Assembly: GCF_905147365.1 (NCBI RefSeq)
Contig: NC_056422.1
Coordinates: forward strand, 5,086,501 to 5,150,500
Source: Aricia agestis
Lineage: Eukaryota; Arthropoda; Insecta; Lepidoptera; Lycaenidae
Direction: 5' to 3'
DNA: 64,000 nucleotides
Position numbers and translations under genes: made by a program. The notes under the pieces are model-generated. The model was not told the DNA's origin. It saw nothing but the letters and a program-made list of their open reading frames with translations, and ran no database searches. Below are positions 43,399-54,643 of this stretch, piece after piece; positions within the stretch are counted from its first letter, which is position 1, and each line of letters begins with the position of its first letter.

Positions 43399-44630
43399 GT
43401 GAGTGATGCGATTTCCGCATTCGTTTTTCGTATTCTGAAATCCGAATGCATAGAATCAGAAGAGAATACAGTAAATTCGCTTTTTTCCGAACGGAGCGTA
43501 TTCTGCTGGTGTGTTTCAAACGTGTGCTGCGTTCGCGCGTAAAAAAAACGAACGTTTGCGCTAGACTCATGGGATTCCGAATATGGAAATCGAATATGGA
43601 AAACGTGAGTATGCGGCCAGTCTAAAGCTGCCAAATAGTATTTCTCTAAATACCCAGATATAGCTGAGGCACGCATGTGTAGACGGGTATTTCACTTATG
43701 AGTACACCATACTACAATTTACCTAAATTAACTTTTACCGTACCAAAATTACCGTAGAAAGTTATAAGAACAGCTTACAGCAGATCAAAGTTTGAATTCA
43801 CTTTTAACTGTTTAAACAAGATGCCTGAAACTCCAGTTGAGTGTCTGATATAAAATTAATACAATAACTTCAGATAAACAGTAATTAGATCTCGGTAAGT
43901 ACATAATTCATTATTTCATAAAGTTAACAACACCTCCGTATAATTGCGTCGGAAAACAATATCGAAATCGCTTTATTCCGAACAAACTAATTGTTTGAAA
44001 CATGATCGAACCCTTTGCCAATTTGGGTCAGCAATAAATATTAAATGGTTTCCTAAAGCTACAAAGCTATGGGATAAAATTCTTTCTTTAGAATAAATAA
44101 GCAAGTAGAATCAAAGTAAAACTAAGTACCTAGTTTAAGTAGAATCCAAGTAACAGAAGACGTCATAATATTATAGGTTACGAATATTCGAGTGTATTCC
44201 GCTACAGAGGCAAAAGTTTCATATTATCAAAAAACCGTGTTGTTTGTTTGAGATTGTTTTTCTCTCCCAAAATGCCCACCATTCTTAATTTCATGGAGAT
44301 ACTTACAGCCATAGCCCAGAAACTCAATGTATATAAATATACAAGATTGTCCCCATCAAAATATGAAATTATTGTCATAAAAATTGTCTTCTAAAAACTT
44401 ATATACACTTATCCAGATGATAATATTTCGTCCGATAAGCAAGAAAGTTTTAAGTTAATTTAAGAAGTAATTAATTAATCTGCAACTCCTCTCTGACGTT
44501 ATTACCTACTTGATAAGTTATAACTTCTAAAACAGGGAGGCATACGTCAAAGATATCTTCACTCTGACGTTGCTAACTCCTAAATCAGGGATACACCAAA
44601 ATAAGTAATAAATGGACGTAACTTTTTCAG
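43399..44630 (+). other. Intron 6 (1.2 kb)
   Basis: AT-rich. The minus-strand frames over 43377-43676 have no splice or domain support. No repeat recognised. Confidence 0.55.
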
Positions 44631-44735
44631 ATCGGTAATAGAAGATAACGCGGGGTGGCCGCAAACTTATAACGTAGACCAGATCGCCTCCGTTAGCAGG
44701 GGTGGCTCCCTGCCTAGACCCCCTTCTATCATACC
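44631..44735 (+). CDS. Host gene exon 7
   Basis: 105 bases between actttttcag and gtgagt, one base in and two bases (cc) out. It encodes SVIEDNAGWPQTYNVDQIAS then VSRGGSLPRPPSIIP. Phase fits exons 6 and 8 exactly. The Pro-rich end continues into exon 8. Confidence 0.9.
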
Positions 44736-45059
44736 GTGAGTATACTGTTTATAATAATATATTGTGTAAATTGAAATTTTGTTAATAAGTGTGTGTTTTG
44801 TAACTGTATGTTTGCAGAGGTTTCTGAGGTCTTTCTAAAAGTATATTTTTGATCGAATTTGATCCGTATCAAATTCGCTCAAAAAATAGTTTTGAAAAGA
44901 CCTCTTTAGACATTTAGATTTTAACTACCGTTAGTTTAAATGCATTGGGCTCATTGAAACATTAAACGATACCTTTTATCTCGACAAAATTACAGAACTG
45001 CTTTTAGCGAATACTATAACACTTAAGTACTTTAGTTTTTATGTCGAATAAGACGTACA

Positions 45060-45345
45060 ATAATTTACCATAAGAATAAACTAATAATAATAATAATTTA
45101 TTACCCACCACAATTATAATACAGTACATTAAAACAGGGTTACAATTAGAAATTCATGCAAAATTAATGTAAAAATAAACTTAATTTAAACACATCAAGT
45201 CTCAACTTAATAGCCTTAGCACTTTGTTAAGATATAATATAATTAAGTACTTTTTACAATTTAAATGATTGTCCTGTAGACCCCAAACTAGGCGAAGCCT
45301 GTATCTTGGTGGTCTTTATTTTACAGTAATTAATTTCACCCAGGA
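45060..45345 (-). repeat. LINE-like 3' tail, reversed
   Basis: Starts with a taataataataata run and contains gaccccaaactaggcgaagc. The forward form cctcgcctagtttgggggac, with gaataaagactttgtatttg, is at 61735-61855. Confidence 0.5.
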
Positions 45346-45504
45346 ATTAGACGCGCTTTGCGGCGGAAAGGACAAATCCACTTAGTATTGGTCTAGTATA
45401 CTTAATGGTTTTTTTCTTTTTTTTTAATTATTTTTATTTTATTCATTACACATCTATATTATAGAATAAAAGAATACGACCGAAGAAACTCAGGAAAATG
45501 TGGG

Positions 45505-45690
45505 AAAAACGTGGGAAATATTAGAAATTATGAACTACTGGAGAAATTTTTATGGCAATATTTGGCACAGATATAGAGTAAACCAAGTGAAGGGAGTAGG
45601 GACATAAGAGCTATTTTTTATGGGAAAATGTACGGTTTCCGTAAAATTCCTAATTTACGCGGGCGAAGCCGCGCGGGACATCTAATACTA
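45505..45690 (-). repeat. Retroelement tail, reversed copy of 40700-41045
   Basis: Ends tttacgcgggcgaagccgcg with cgggacatctaata, and includes aaaatgtacggtttccgtaa. Confidence 0.55.
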
Positions 45691-46017
45691 AATATACTTT
45701 TAGGCTACATTTAATAGGCTCGTAGTTTATAGTCGAAGATCCAGGGGCGTCCAGTATATAATTTAAATATTCTACAAATAAAGTTCAGGTTACAAAAAGG
45801 CTGTGGTCTAGACTTTAAACTCTAAACTATCCTTGACGATATCATTAGAACTTTTAACACGATACTGGTGCCTAACAGGGCGCTTAAATACCTGAGAACC
45901 ACTTTTAAAGATCGTCAAGTAAAAATAATGGGATGCTACTAAAATTTGTTATAAATTACAATAAGTAGTTTTAAAGGTTTTTTATATCAAGAGGGACAAA
46001 ATATCTCCTAAAGTAAG

Positions 46018-46316
46018 CTTAAGAGTCCGGGTGCCATCGAAATTCTCATACAAACGTAGTACCAAGATCATTTCCCATACGAGACACTGCAAAATATTTA
46101 CATACCAAAAATATTACCGATTACAATACATACTAAATTGTAATCGTTCATATTTTTGGTATGTAAATATTTTGCAGTGAAGCTTTGTACAGGAACCTAG
46201 GTAATTACTATCTTAAGCTGAATAATAATTCAAACATGGTAAATATTATTCTCTTATGGGCAATGATCTTGGTATTACGTTTGTATGAGAATTCCGATGG
46301 CACCCGGACTCTTAAG
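46018..46316. mobile_element. Foldback MITE with an inner palindrome
   Basis: Outer arms cttaagagtccgggtgccat and atggcacccggactcttaag, continuing through ttctcatacaaacgta. An inner palindrome at about 46086-46177 pairs actgcaaaatatttacatac with its complement. The short ORF crossing it is not a gene. Confidence 0.85.
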
Positions 46317-46372
46317 GGCCTTATTGCTCCTACTCAGTACAATGGCAAGATAGTGCCCTCGGCCGCGTGTCT

Positions 46373-46635
46373 ACAGGGTGTAACAAAAATAAGTGATAAT
46401 ACTTTAGGGTGTGTACGTGTTCCTTATAGAGAGTTCACTGTGAAAGTGGCAGCGCTGAAAGACCAAAATTTTTTTTCACTTTTGTATGGGGAAACTCGTG
46501 ACGCTCGGGCCCTTGCCCATACAAAAGTGAAAAAAAATAATTCATCTTTCAGCACTGCTACTTTCACAGTGAACTCTCTACAAGGAACACGTACACACCC
46601 TAAAGTATTATCACTTATTTTTGTTACACACTGTA
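46373..46635. mobile_element. MITE family 'ACAGGGTGTAACAAAA', best copy
   Basis: Arms acagggtgtaacaaaaataa, gtgataatactttagggtgt and agttcactgtgaaagtggca pair with the other end. Loop contains gggcccttgcccatac. Related: 300-380, 24404-24629, 48520-48965. Confidence 0.85.
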
Positions 46636-46699
46636 TACATACCGAATATCGGTACGTATAAGCACATTACCGAGTGATAGACCAACACAATAAACATAC

Positions 46700-47330
46700 C
46701 GAGTGCTCGGCCAAGGCACAGTATTACAATGATAATAATAGCTCCCACAACGTTTTCGGTGACGGTGGCCGGTTTCATTGAAACCAGGCCAGCTACGCAG
46801 GAGTAATTTTATAGTGCCCAAGTGTGTGCGCAGTACACAAGAGCGCTCTCTATTCTTTACTCTCATAACACAGTGGGACGGAAGACCGACACGACCGGCG
46901 AGAGATCAGGCGCAGGACCGACTTTTTACATGCCCATTCGACGCATGGATCATCTTACTTGTCAGACAATCGGATGCTTCCGTGGTATAGAGCGCGGCTT
47001 TTAACTCGGAGGTGGTAGGTTCGATTCCCGCGTTGGAAACATGTTATTTCCAAGTTTGGTTAGGACCTCAGAACAGGGAAATAAGGTTAGGACAATGCAG
47101 GCTGATCACCTGATTGTCTGACAGGTAAGGTGATCCATGCGTCGGATGGGCATGTAAAAAGTCGGTCCTGCGCCTGATCACTTGCCGGTCGTGTCGGTCT
47201 TCCGTCCCACTGGGTTATGAGAGTAAAGGAATAGAGAGTGCTCTTGTGTACTGCGCACACACTTGGGTACTATAAGAGTACTCCTGCGTAGCTGGCCTGG
47301 TTTCAATGAAACCGGCCACCGTCACCGAAA
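46700..47330. mobile_element. Large inverted repeat around a tRNA-like SINE segment
   Basis: The left arm (acggtggccggtttcattga ... gggacggaagaccgacacga) pairs with the right arm at 47160-47330. Between them lies ggtatagagcgcggctttta with a B-box-like ggttcgattcccgcg (about 46980-47035). The right arm resembles 12290-12480 and 28730-28860. It looks like two SINE-like copies head to head. Confidence 0.65.
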
Positions 47331-48519
47331 CCGGTGTGGGAGCATTATTATCCCTAGCCAAGGGCACCCCTTGGTCCCACCACTGTCTCGCCACAGCTCT
47401 ACTAGCTAGGTGTAAACAGGCCCTAAGAGGGAGGGAAAAAATAAAAATGATGATTTCAAGTTCATGAAAAGTACTTTAACTAAATCACCATTTACGAAAT
47501 AAAATTCAGTCGCGATGTTTGTGCATAATGTTATTGCTGCGATTTACTTGACAATAAAAAGTAATGAAGCGTGTATGAACCATAAAGTTAATATACCTAG
47601 CGGAATAGAGCAACAATCTTGAGCTGTCAATCGAAACCGAAATTGGTTTACATCTGTGTGTAAAAATATGTGTACGTATACACTGACACAAGCATAATTG
47701 AACATGATTTCTATGAGATTTAATTGTCAACGTGCTGCACGTGCTAACTGGATGTCAAAAAAAGAGTGCTGCTGTCATGTATCACACGTCTCTTTTTACC
47801 ACGCAGTGTTACTGATAGTGACATCTCTCTTGCTCAGGCCTTTGTTTCTCTATTCCACTAGGTATATTAACTTTATGGTATGAACCAAAATACGTGTGGA
47901 AATGTCAACCTACCTAAGGGAAGGGAACGAGGGTTCACTGGGCATTTCTTAAGGGCACTCGTTTTTTTTTAGCATAATGTCACCAATGGGGCTCGGATTA
48001 AAAATACAAAATTGAATATATTACTCGTAAAATACTTGGGAAACGTTTACGTTAGATATTCAAGATTTTTAGTAACTTCATCTGGAAAATCTTTTGTATT
48101 TGAGGTTTGGAGGAGAAATATTTTTTCCCCAAGCCTGGTGATAGCAATTAATTATCATAATATTGTCACAGTATTTCTTGTCCTTGGCTAAGAGGTCTAT
48201 TGAAATATCTTATTGTTTGAATAGGAACAATCAATAGTTAGAAATTAACTAAATAGCCGATTGTCGCTCTAAACTAACGAGGTTTTTAAAGACACAGAAA
48301 ATATAGCTAGAAAAATAAAACAATGCTTGTCGTTGTATTTATTGGAAAAGAAAAGTTTTCAATTTTCTACGATAACAATTCAGGAGCGGTTCTTCATCCG
48401 AGACATTTCCTGAGCGGCACGTTCGATAGCACACTTTATTGGAAACGAAGAACTAAACAAATATATCGATTCTTGTCACTGGATAACTGATAATACTTTA
48501 GGGTGTGTACTGTGTATGG

Positions 48520-48965
48520 GTCCTATACAAGGTGTAACAAAAACGAGTGATAATACTTTAGGGTGTGTATGTGTTCCTTATAGAGAGTTCACTGTGAAAG
48601 TAGCAGCGCTGAAAGATGGCTGAAATACCAAAACATTTTTTCACTTTTGTATGAGCAAGCGCCCGAGTCCCGAACGTCACGAGTTTCCTCATTTTTTTTT
48701 TTTTAAAGAAGGCAGGTCACTGTAGCCCTGACGTCACTGCGACCCATATTATCACTTGTTTTTGTTACACCCTGTATATGGAGTTAACTGTGAAAGTAGC
48801 AGCGCCGAAAACTACATTTTTATGGAAAAAATCATGACGGAGGCGCTTACCCATACAAATCAAAAAAAAAAATGCGCTGCCACCTTTACAGTGAACTCTA
48901 TAGAAGGGACTCATACACACCCTAAAGTATTATCACTTACTTAGTTTAGTTACATTCTGTATATC
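48520..48965. mobile_element. Two adjoining MITE copies of the 'GGTGTAACAAAA' family
   Basis: The first runs from aaggtgtaacaaaaacgagt to ttgttacaccctgtat (48774). The second starts at gagttaactgtgaaagtagc and ends gttacattctgtatat. Both have the acactttagg/cctaaagt and cactgtgaaag/ctttcacagtg strings in inverted order. Confidence 0.65.
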
Positions 48966-49944
48966 TAGAAGAATCGATTTTTATGATGATGCCTCTTTGC
49001 ATAAGTATAGCATTTTATTTCATTACATTTACATTTACACATCCAACGCTTTTAACTTATATCTGTTACGCTGTTTAATCACTTTAACTTATATTTTGAA
49101 CTAAAACGGAAATTGAACTCTTTTAATTCCAAGAACTGTAAAAATTTGTGCTAAAGCCAAATTATATAAAATGTTTAAGTGTCGAATTCAGAGACATATT
49201 TTAATGATAATTATTAAACTTCAATCTAACGAAGAGTTTGACAGGTAATGATAGTAAAAAAGTAATTAATGTTTGTCTCTGAATGCGGACTTTACAGGTT
49301 ACTAAAATATAATACGTAGTAAAAACGTTGTATAAAATATATCATACGACGATATGCCATTATTCACAATATTTATTATCCGTCGAAACACTATTGCGTA
49401 TAATTAATTTACTTGCTTACTTAGCAAGGGTTCGCACTAAATACTCGTTTCCACTTGCCCCTATGGGAAACCCAGCATGCTAATAACTCTACGAATAATA
49501 AAATAACTATATTTATTATTTATGGTGTTTGTTAAGTGTTAACTAGTAAATGCGTTTGATGGCGCTAACAAGTCGACCCAAGCCTTGACACAAAATGGGC
49601 TATGATGAACGATTACAGGAATTCGAAAGTGTTCATCATTAATTAGGTTGATTTTGGTGTGGCTCTGGCTCACTGAATGTCGGTGCCAAGTGCCAACACC
49701 GAAATATACGATATATCGGCACTGAATTATTCAAAGCATTTTCCTAGAATTTCATATATGTCTGGCCATCAGCGCCGACGGTGCGTGTACGGTTGGTGTA
49801 ATGACCGGTTTACGAAATGACGTTACAATTCAGATATCCAAATTGCAGTGCTGTTGTTTGTTTCAAGTAGCAATCCAACACAAGATTGTATTCCTGCATC
49901 AGAATAATGTAAACCTGCTATAAGAGTTATAAGATTTAGGCGTC

Positions 49945-50115
49945 AGTCTTGAAATCAGCGGGCAGCGGGGCGGGAGCGGTAGCGGTGGCGGCGCGGGAAG
50001 AACGTCTAGTACGCCGCGCGCCGCACGCCGCGTCGCTGTTTTCAGACCAGTTCCATAATAATATTATAAATCTGTACATTCGAACGCGGTGCTCCCGCGC
50101 CGCTGCCCGCAGATT
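49945..50115 (+). other. GC-rich block before exon 8; foldback element or internal promoter
   Basis: In an AT-rich intron, this stretch is packed with CpG (gcgggcagcggggcgggagc, agtacgccgcgcgccgcacg). Its two ends pair (aatcagcgggcagcgg with ccgctgcccgcagatt), which favours a foldback element. A TCAGT initiator-like string at about 49943 and the position 105 bases before an exon leave an internal promoter possible. Confidence 0.4.
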
Positions 50116-50219
50116 TGGAGATTGAAGCCTAAAATTTGCCGTACAGGCGTTGATTGCGCTTGTCCCATCAATCCCCTATATAATAAAATAAGCCCGTTAA
50201 TCATGTTCTTGTGTTCTAG

Positions 50220-50285
50220 CTGCCCCGCCCACACCCCGATACCCCCGCCGCCCCCGCCACCGCCCCTCACCATACCGCCGCACAG
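50220..50285 (+). CDS. Host gene exon 8, Pro-rich
   Basis: 66 bases between cttgtgttctag and gtaaat. It encodes CPAHTPIPPPPPPPPLTIPP then H, with one base in and two bases (ag) out. The run of eight prolines is a likely SH3, WW or profilin-type ligand, by analogy with such runs elsewhere. Confidence 0.85.
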
Positions 50286-50298
50286 GTAAATACATCCT

Positions 50299-50734
50299 TA
50301 AGAGGGCGACTAACCCAAAAATCAAACATCGTCCTTCTCTCTTCACACTCACGCCCGTCTTTCATATGCCAGGTGAAAAAGAACGACGCGGATTCATCGC
50401 CAAGTTAGTTTTTTCTCAATAACTCAATAAATATACAACATTTTAAAAATTCGCTAGGTCGATCTCTCAATGATAGAATTTTATACAATGTGTTAAAATA
50501 TTAACTTAGTTCAATGCACGGTTACGGCAATAAATGAAAAATTCGTGAAAATTAGATGCATCTTTGTGATTTTTTTCTATCGAGAAAATTTTAAGATATC
50601 GTATTTTTGCTCAGATCGAATTCTCGGAAATATAATGTACTATCTAATTTTAGAAAATGAAACAATTCGAGGCTTATTTTCAAGTATAAAAATGAATTAT
50701 AAAATCGACACTTTAGGGTTAGTCGCCCCCTTAA
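50299..50734. mobile_element. MITE 'AAGAGGGCGACTAACCC'
   Basis: Terminal match agagggcgactaaccc against gggttagtcgccccctt. The inside is unpaired and AT-rich. Related in reverse to 39374-39794. It begins 14 bases after the exon 8 donor. Confidence 0.75.
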
Positions 50735-50883
50735 TATAGTATATACAGCTTGATAAAGCATGAAAAAGCCTTCAACAAAATCCTAGCCAGTTCAGCAAAA
50801 TTGTAGGATGGATTATAGGATGCACTTAGTCTTTTACCCCTTTACTGTTCATACCCAAATATTGTCTTCCTCTAACAATACAG

Positions 50884-51862
50884 TTGTATAAGAGGCAGAA
50901 TTCATCCAATTACATCATCCAAGAGCAAGATAGGAAAGAGATTAAGTGCTTGTTCAGACTTCAGACACAGCGGGAACCGCGAGGTTTGGACTCAAGCAGT
51001 CTAATCGCCCGCAGCTTATTAACAAAAAAATATATCCATAGCCGAACATATAACCTCTTTTTGGAACCTTTTTAGAAGTCAGTTAAAAGGCGATGTATTA
51101 CAGCGTTCACACTTAAGAGGATACACCAGGGGCTAAAGAAATAAAAAAAAAGTACGTGTAATATCTATAGCTGTCTCCCTTACCTCAAGTCTATACCACA
51201 GAACGCGATAAAGACAACTGCAGAAAATCAACGATTCGTTGTCCCCTGATTCCTTCTCCAAAACTTAACCGATTTAAGTACTTTTTTCATTAAAGATTAA
51301 AGCAAGCCTTGAGCTGTGTTTCTATGTTTTGCTTTTTTTGTATAATCTAGCCAAATCTGTTTTCTGGACGTTTGAACACAGCGGAAAATCTTGCCATTTT
51401 TTTGGGTTTTTGAACGTTCATATCTTATTTAATAATTAAATTATGAAAAAAAAAGAATACATAGGGACATTGTATTAGTGGCCGTTGATATTCAGGTAAA
51501 AAATTATAACTCTACTAGCATTATCCAGGGAGGAAACAGGGGAGAACGTTTGTATGGAAAAAAGGGCGGTGTGGACTCCTCTTAACCGCTCTTTTTCAGC
51601 GCGGGAAACGCGCGGATCCCGCTGTGTCTGAACAAGCACTAAACGTTTAGAAATTTCGTCGCTTTCTTTGCCCATCAGTACGCGTATCCTCATCAGATGC
51701 CTCAATAACTTATTACACTTACGCTTATACAGAACGAAGCACGTCTCATTCGCCCGGTCGCACACTTTGACGACTTTCGACGACTCTGTCATGCCAGCCG
51801 CAGTCGGCGGCAGCAGGTTCCGGCGAGACTGCGAGCGACTGATCGACGGACGACTAGTTAAG
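50884..51862 (+). pseudogene. Candidate host-gene exon split by a 694-base MITE
   Basis: 50884-50945 and 51643-51862, joined across the element, form a stop-free 94-codon frame. It is preceded by a pyrimidine-rich acceptor (ttcctctaacaatacag) and followed by the donor aag/gttggt, the same donor type as exon 26. Encoded strings are SSNYIIQEQDRKEIK before the element and RLEISSLSLPISTRILIRCL, then GGSRFRRDCERLIDGRLVK after it. It ends at phase 0, matching the strong acceptor of exon 9 at 53178. Entry from exon 8 fits only if the AG at 50894 is used. Reading into the MITE meets a stop near 51073. The minus strand of 51650-51862 also has an open frame, so strand is not certain. Confidence 0.45.
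50946..51639. mobile_element. PIF/Harbinger-like MITE with TAA target duplication
   Basis: 694 bases. Ends GTGCTTGTTCAGAC and GTCTGAACAAGCAC, continuing into acagcgggaaccgcg and cgcggatcccgctgt. TAA flanks both ends (50943-50945 and 51640-51642). A 3-base TWA duplication is the Harbinger habit. No transposase ORF. Confidence 0.75.
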
Positions 51863-53158
51863 GTTGGTGTGTTTTGTAGTGTAACCAGCTGCTTAACACC
51901 CGTATAAACACCTGACACTAAGGGTTCAGTCGTATACCGTATTGTAGCTGTAATAGTTGATATTCCAGGCAAGCTCGTGATGTTACGGATGAAACATAAT
52001 ATAATTAAATAAACCATGTTGTAGTAATAGTTATAAAAGTTGATGTGTGCAAGTCTACTAATTTGTAAGTTGGACAAATTCGAAGGTAGAGTCCGCCAAA
52101 AATACCAGTGGGATCTCATTCTATAAAGAGCAGTCGCAGAGATAAACATTTTCATAGAATTCCCTTTCGAATACGTAGTTGTCGTATTTTCTTAGAGTCA
52201 TGGTAAAACTGTTTAAAAGTTTATCTATTTAGAATATCACGTTACGAATTTCTAACTCCTAAGTAATAAAAAAAAATATATAATATATATATATTTTTAA
52301 GTAAGGAACTTATTCTTAAAACCTCGCTTAAAACCATCTAGTTTTTAGAAGAAATAGAAAGGCATATTTCTTATCTAACGAACATAAAAATGGGGTTTGT
52401 GTAAAAAATCTCTCAAGTCTAGCTGGGCGCGAGGTTAGTGCATTGAGAACTTTTATCAAATGAATTAAAGTGCGCTTTGAAGATATTATCTTTGAAGAAG
52501 TTTCTCTGTAATGAAACTGAATGCTTCTTCTAATTAAAGAAGAAAAGCATTTTGTTAAATAAGGTTCTCGATAACTTTTATCAAAGGAATTTAAAAATAT
52601 AATCTGTTTTATTTATAACTTATAAAAACTATAAGTTTACTAAGTTATATAATTATGTACAACCTATACTTGAATCATTTGAGACAATACAGATATGAAA
52701 CACAGAAAATTGGAACGAAGTTCCGTATCGCGCGTTGCGAAAGGGGGCCAGACGGAAAAAGTTGTAATGACATGACACAAAAGCTAGAGCAAAAATGCTA
52801 TAGTTGTAAGCCATGTGGTAGCGCGTGTTTCTCTCTCTCTGTCTCTCTCTTTCTCTCTCTTTTTTTATAACTTCGTTCCATCCGGGTGTCCCTTGACACC
52901 TCTAATTTTTTTATGCTACTACAGATGAGCAGATTAAAAACTCAACCAAGTAGCTCCATTATTGATCGCCCTAGATGTTGGCAATGACATCGTACAAGTA
53001 ATGGAAAAGAAAAACGTACAATTTTCGCAGTAAAACAATAGGAATAGCATCTGACAATCGGTCTCCATGACCTTATGGTCAATTCCGTAACACCAAAAAC
53101 GCCCTAAGGATAAAAGATGAATTTCTAGCAATATAACACATATGTGGAAGTATTCGAG

Positions 53159-53349
53159 ATTTACCTTGACGTTTCAGCCGGAGAACAAACCGTACGCAAC
53201 ACTGCCAGTGATGTTCCAGCCGTTCCCGCCATACCCGCCGTACATACCGGCGCAGCCGACGCCGATCCACTACCCGCCGATGACGCCGATACCCACCCAC
53301 GCGCCGGCGCCGCAGAGGCAAGCCGAAACGCCCAAAGTTGTAGTGCTAG
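53159..53349 (+). CDS. Host gene exon 9, Pro-rich
   Basis: Encodes PENKPYATLPVMFQPFPPYP, then PYIPAQPTPIHYPPMTPIPT and HAPAPQRQAETPKVVVL, ending with one base (g) at donor gtgggt. Two starts are possible. 53159 (after tattcgag) continues the exon 8 phase and adds FTLTFQ. 53178 (after gacgtttcag), the stronger acceptor, starts at phase 0 and would need an exon in between, such as the split candidate at 50884-51862. The exon body is secure. Confidence 0.85.
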
Positions 53350-53403
53350 GTGGGTAGCTAAACTATGGTAGAAATCAACTATAGTAGAAATAATAATGAG
53401 TCT

Positions 53404-54210
53404 AACGGCCGTTCCCAATATTCAATCTATCTCTCGTTTGACATACAACCGATCGCAGCTAACATTGAATTGACATAAAATATATGCTACGAATAATAAA
53501 AACTAAATATATGTCTCTAATGTCTAATGTGAGCTATTCCTCTCTAGTAGGGCAAAACCAGAGATAGATCAAATATTTGACACGGCCGTAAAAGAAACAC
53601 AGAACTTAATCCACTTGGACCAGATTAAGACTGAAACACTCAATGTTATGATGCTAGGTGAAAATTATACTTCAATGTAAATAAACACAATAGTATAGAT
53701 AGATAATAATGTGAATCTAGAAATAAGAATCAACACACTTACGGCCGTTCCCAATATTTGATCTATCTCTGGTTTTGCCCTACTAGAGATAGGAATAGCT
53801 CACAATTGACATAAAATATATGTCTCTAATGTCTAATGTGAGCTATTCCTCTCTAGTAGGGCAAAACCAGAGATAGATCAAATATTTGACACGGCCGTAA
53901 AAGAAACACAGAACTTAATCCACTTGGACCAGATTAAGACTGAAACACTCAATGTTATGATGCTAGGTGAAAATTATACTTCAATGTAAATAAACACAAT
54001 AGTATAGATAGATAATAATGTGAATCTAGAAATAAGAATCAACACACTTACGGCCGTTCCCAATATTTGATCTATCTCTGGTTTTGCCCTACTAGAGATA
54101 GGAATAGCTCACAATTGACATAAAATATATGTCTCTAATGTCTAATGTGAGCTATTCCTATCTCTAGTAGGGCAAAACCAGAGATAGATCAAATATTGGG
54201 AGCGGCCGTT
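53404..54210. mobile_element. Three foldback MITE copies in a 309-base tandem arrangement
   Basis: Copies at 53404-53590, 53741-53898 and 54050-54210, each with acggccgttcccaatatttg-type arms paired through gatctatctctggttttgcc and aggaatagctcaca. The first copy is diverged on its left side. Spacers are near identical (aacttaatccacttggacca and following), and the period 53509 to 53818 to 54127 is 309 bases. Confidence 0.88.
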
Positions 54211-54264
54211 AATCCATAAGAACCAGAGATAGGCTGAAACGTTAAATAAAAAAATATGATATCT

Positions 54265-54412
54265 TATATATAAAAATGGATTTTCAAATGTGTTAGTCGC
54301 GCTAAAACTCGAAAATGGCTGAACGGATTGGGCTGATTTTAGTCTTAAAACATTCGTAGAAGTCCAGGGAAGGTTTTAAAGTGATACGAAGTTCACCGGG
54401 ACAGCTAGTAAT
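54265..54412 (+). repeat. 'ttcaccgggacagctagta' repeat fragment
   Basis: Contains actcgaaaatggctgaacgg, attcgtagaagtccagggaa and acgaagttcaccgggacagc; this string family is common in arthropod genomes. A shorter piece is at 34575-34655. Confidence 0.55.
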
Positions 54413-54643
54413 TTTAATAAATGTTGATGGTATATGATAATAAAACTAACAGACGTTTTAAAAATGGCTGATATACGAGTATAAAATAATAAATTAATGA
54501 GACTCTCAACTAAAAAGTCATCCCAACCCAACAACCTGAAAGATTCATTTAATATTATGTTAATGACGGCAACGCTATATTACGCTCGGATAAATTTACA
54601 TAATTACGAAATACATACTTAGTAATTCAATTTATAATTCCAG

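Larger units (their letters stand above)
44736..50219 (+). other. Intron 7 (5.5 kb)
   Basis: Holds a LINE-like tail (45060-45345), a retroelement tail (45505-45690), foldback and MITE elements (46018-46635), an inverted SINE-containing repeat (46700-47330), MITE copies (48520-48965) and a GC-rich block (49945-50115). 47880-48480 and 48970-49940 are AT-rich with nothing recognised. 47580 and 47860 share an inverted tttctctattcc(a/g) ctaggtatattaacttta-type string. Confidence 0.55.
50286..53158 (+). other. Intron 8 (2.9 kb) with a candidate extra exon
   Basis: Contains a MITE right after exon 8 (50299-50734), a candidate exon split by a MITE (50884-51862), and a ctctctctct/tttctctctc tract near 52830-52862. 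51870-52820 is AT-rich with nothing recognised; 52700-52920 has an inverted pair (ggaacgaagtt / aacttcgttcc), probably a MITE. Confidence 0.55.
53350..54643 (+). other. Intron 9 (1.3 kb), mostly a foldback array
   Basis: Holds the array 53404-54210 and the repeat fragment 54265-54412; 54420-54640 is plain AT-rich sequence. Confidence 0.6.

Noticed and set aside
43217..43676. Minus-strand ORFs of 99-117 codons
   Set aside because: Shadow of exon 6 plus intron sequence; no splice or domain support.
46185..46661. 158-codon plus-strand ORF
   Set aside because: Runs through the right half of a foldback element and a MITE; no coding signature.
46972..47040. tRNA gene
   Set aside because: B-box-like ggttcgattcc only; no cloverleaf, and it sits inside a SINE-like inverted repeat.
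53161..53418. Minus-strand and alternative plus-frame ORFs over exon 9
   Set aside because: Shadows of the Pro-rich exon; only one frame continues to exon 10.
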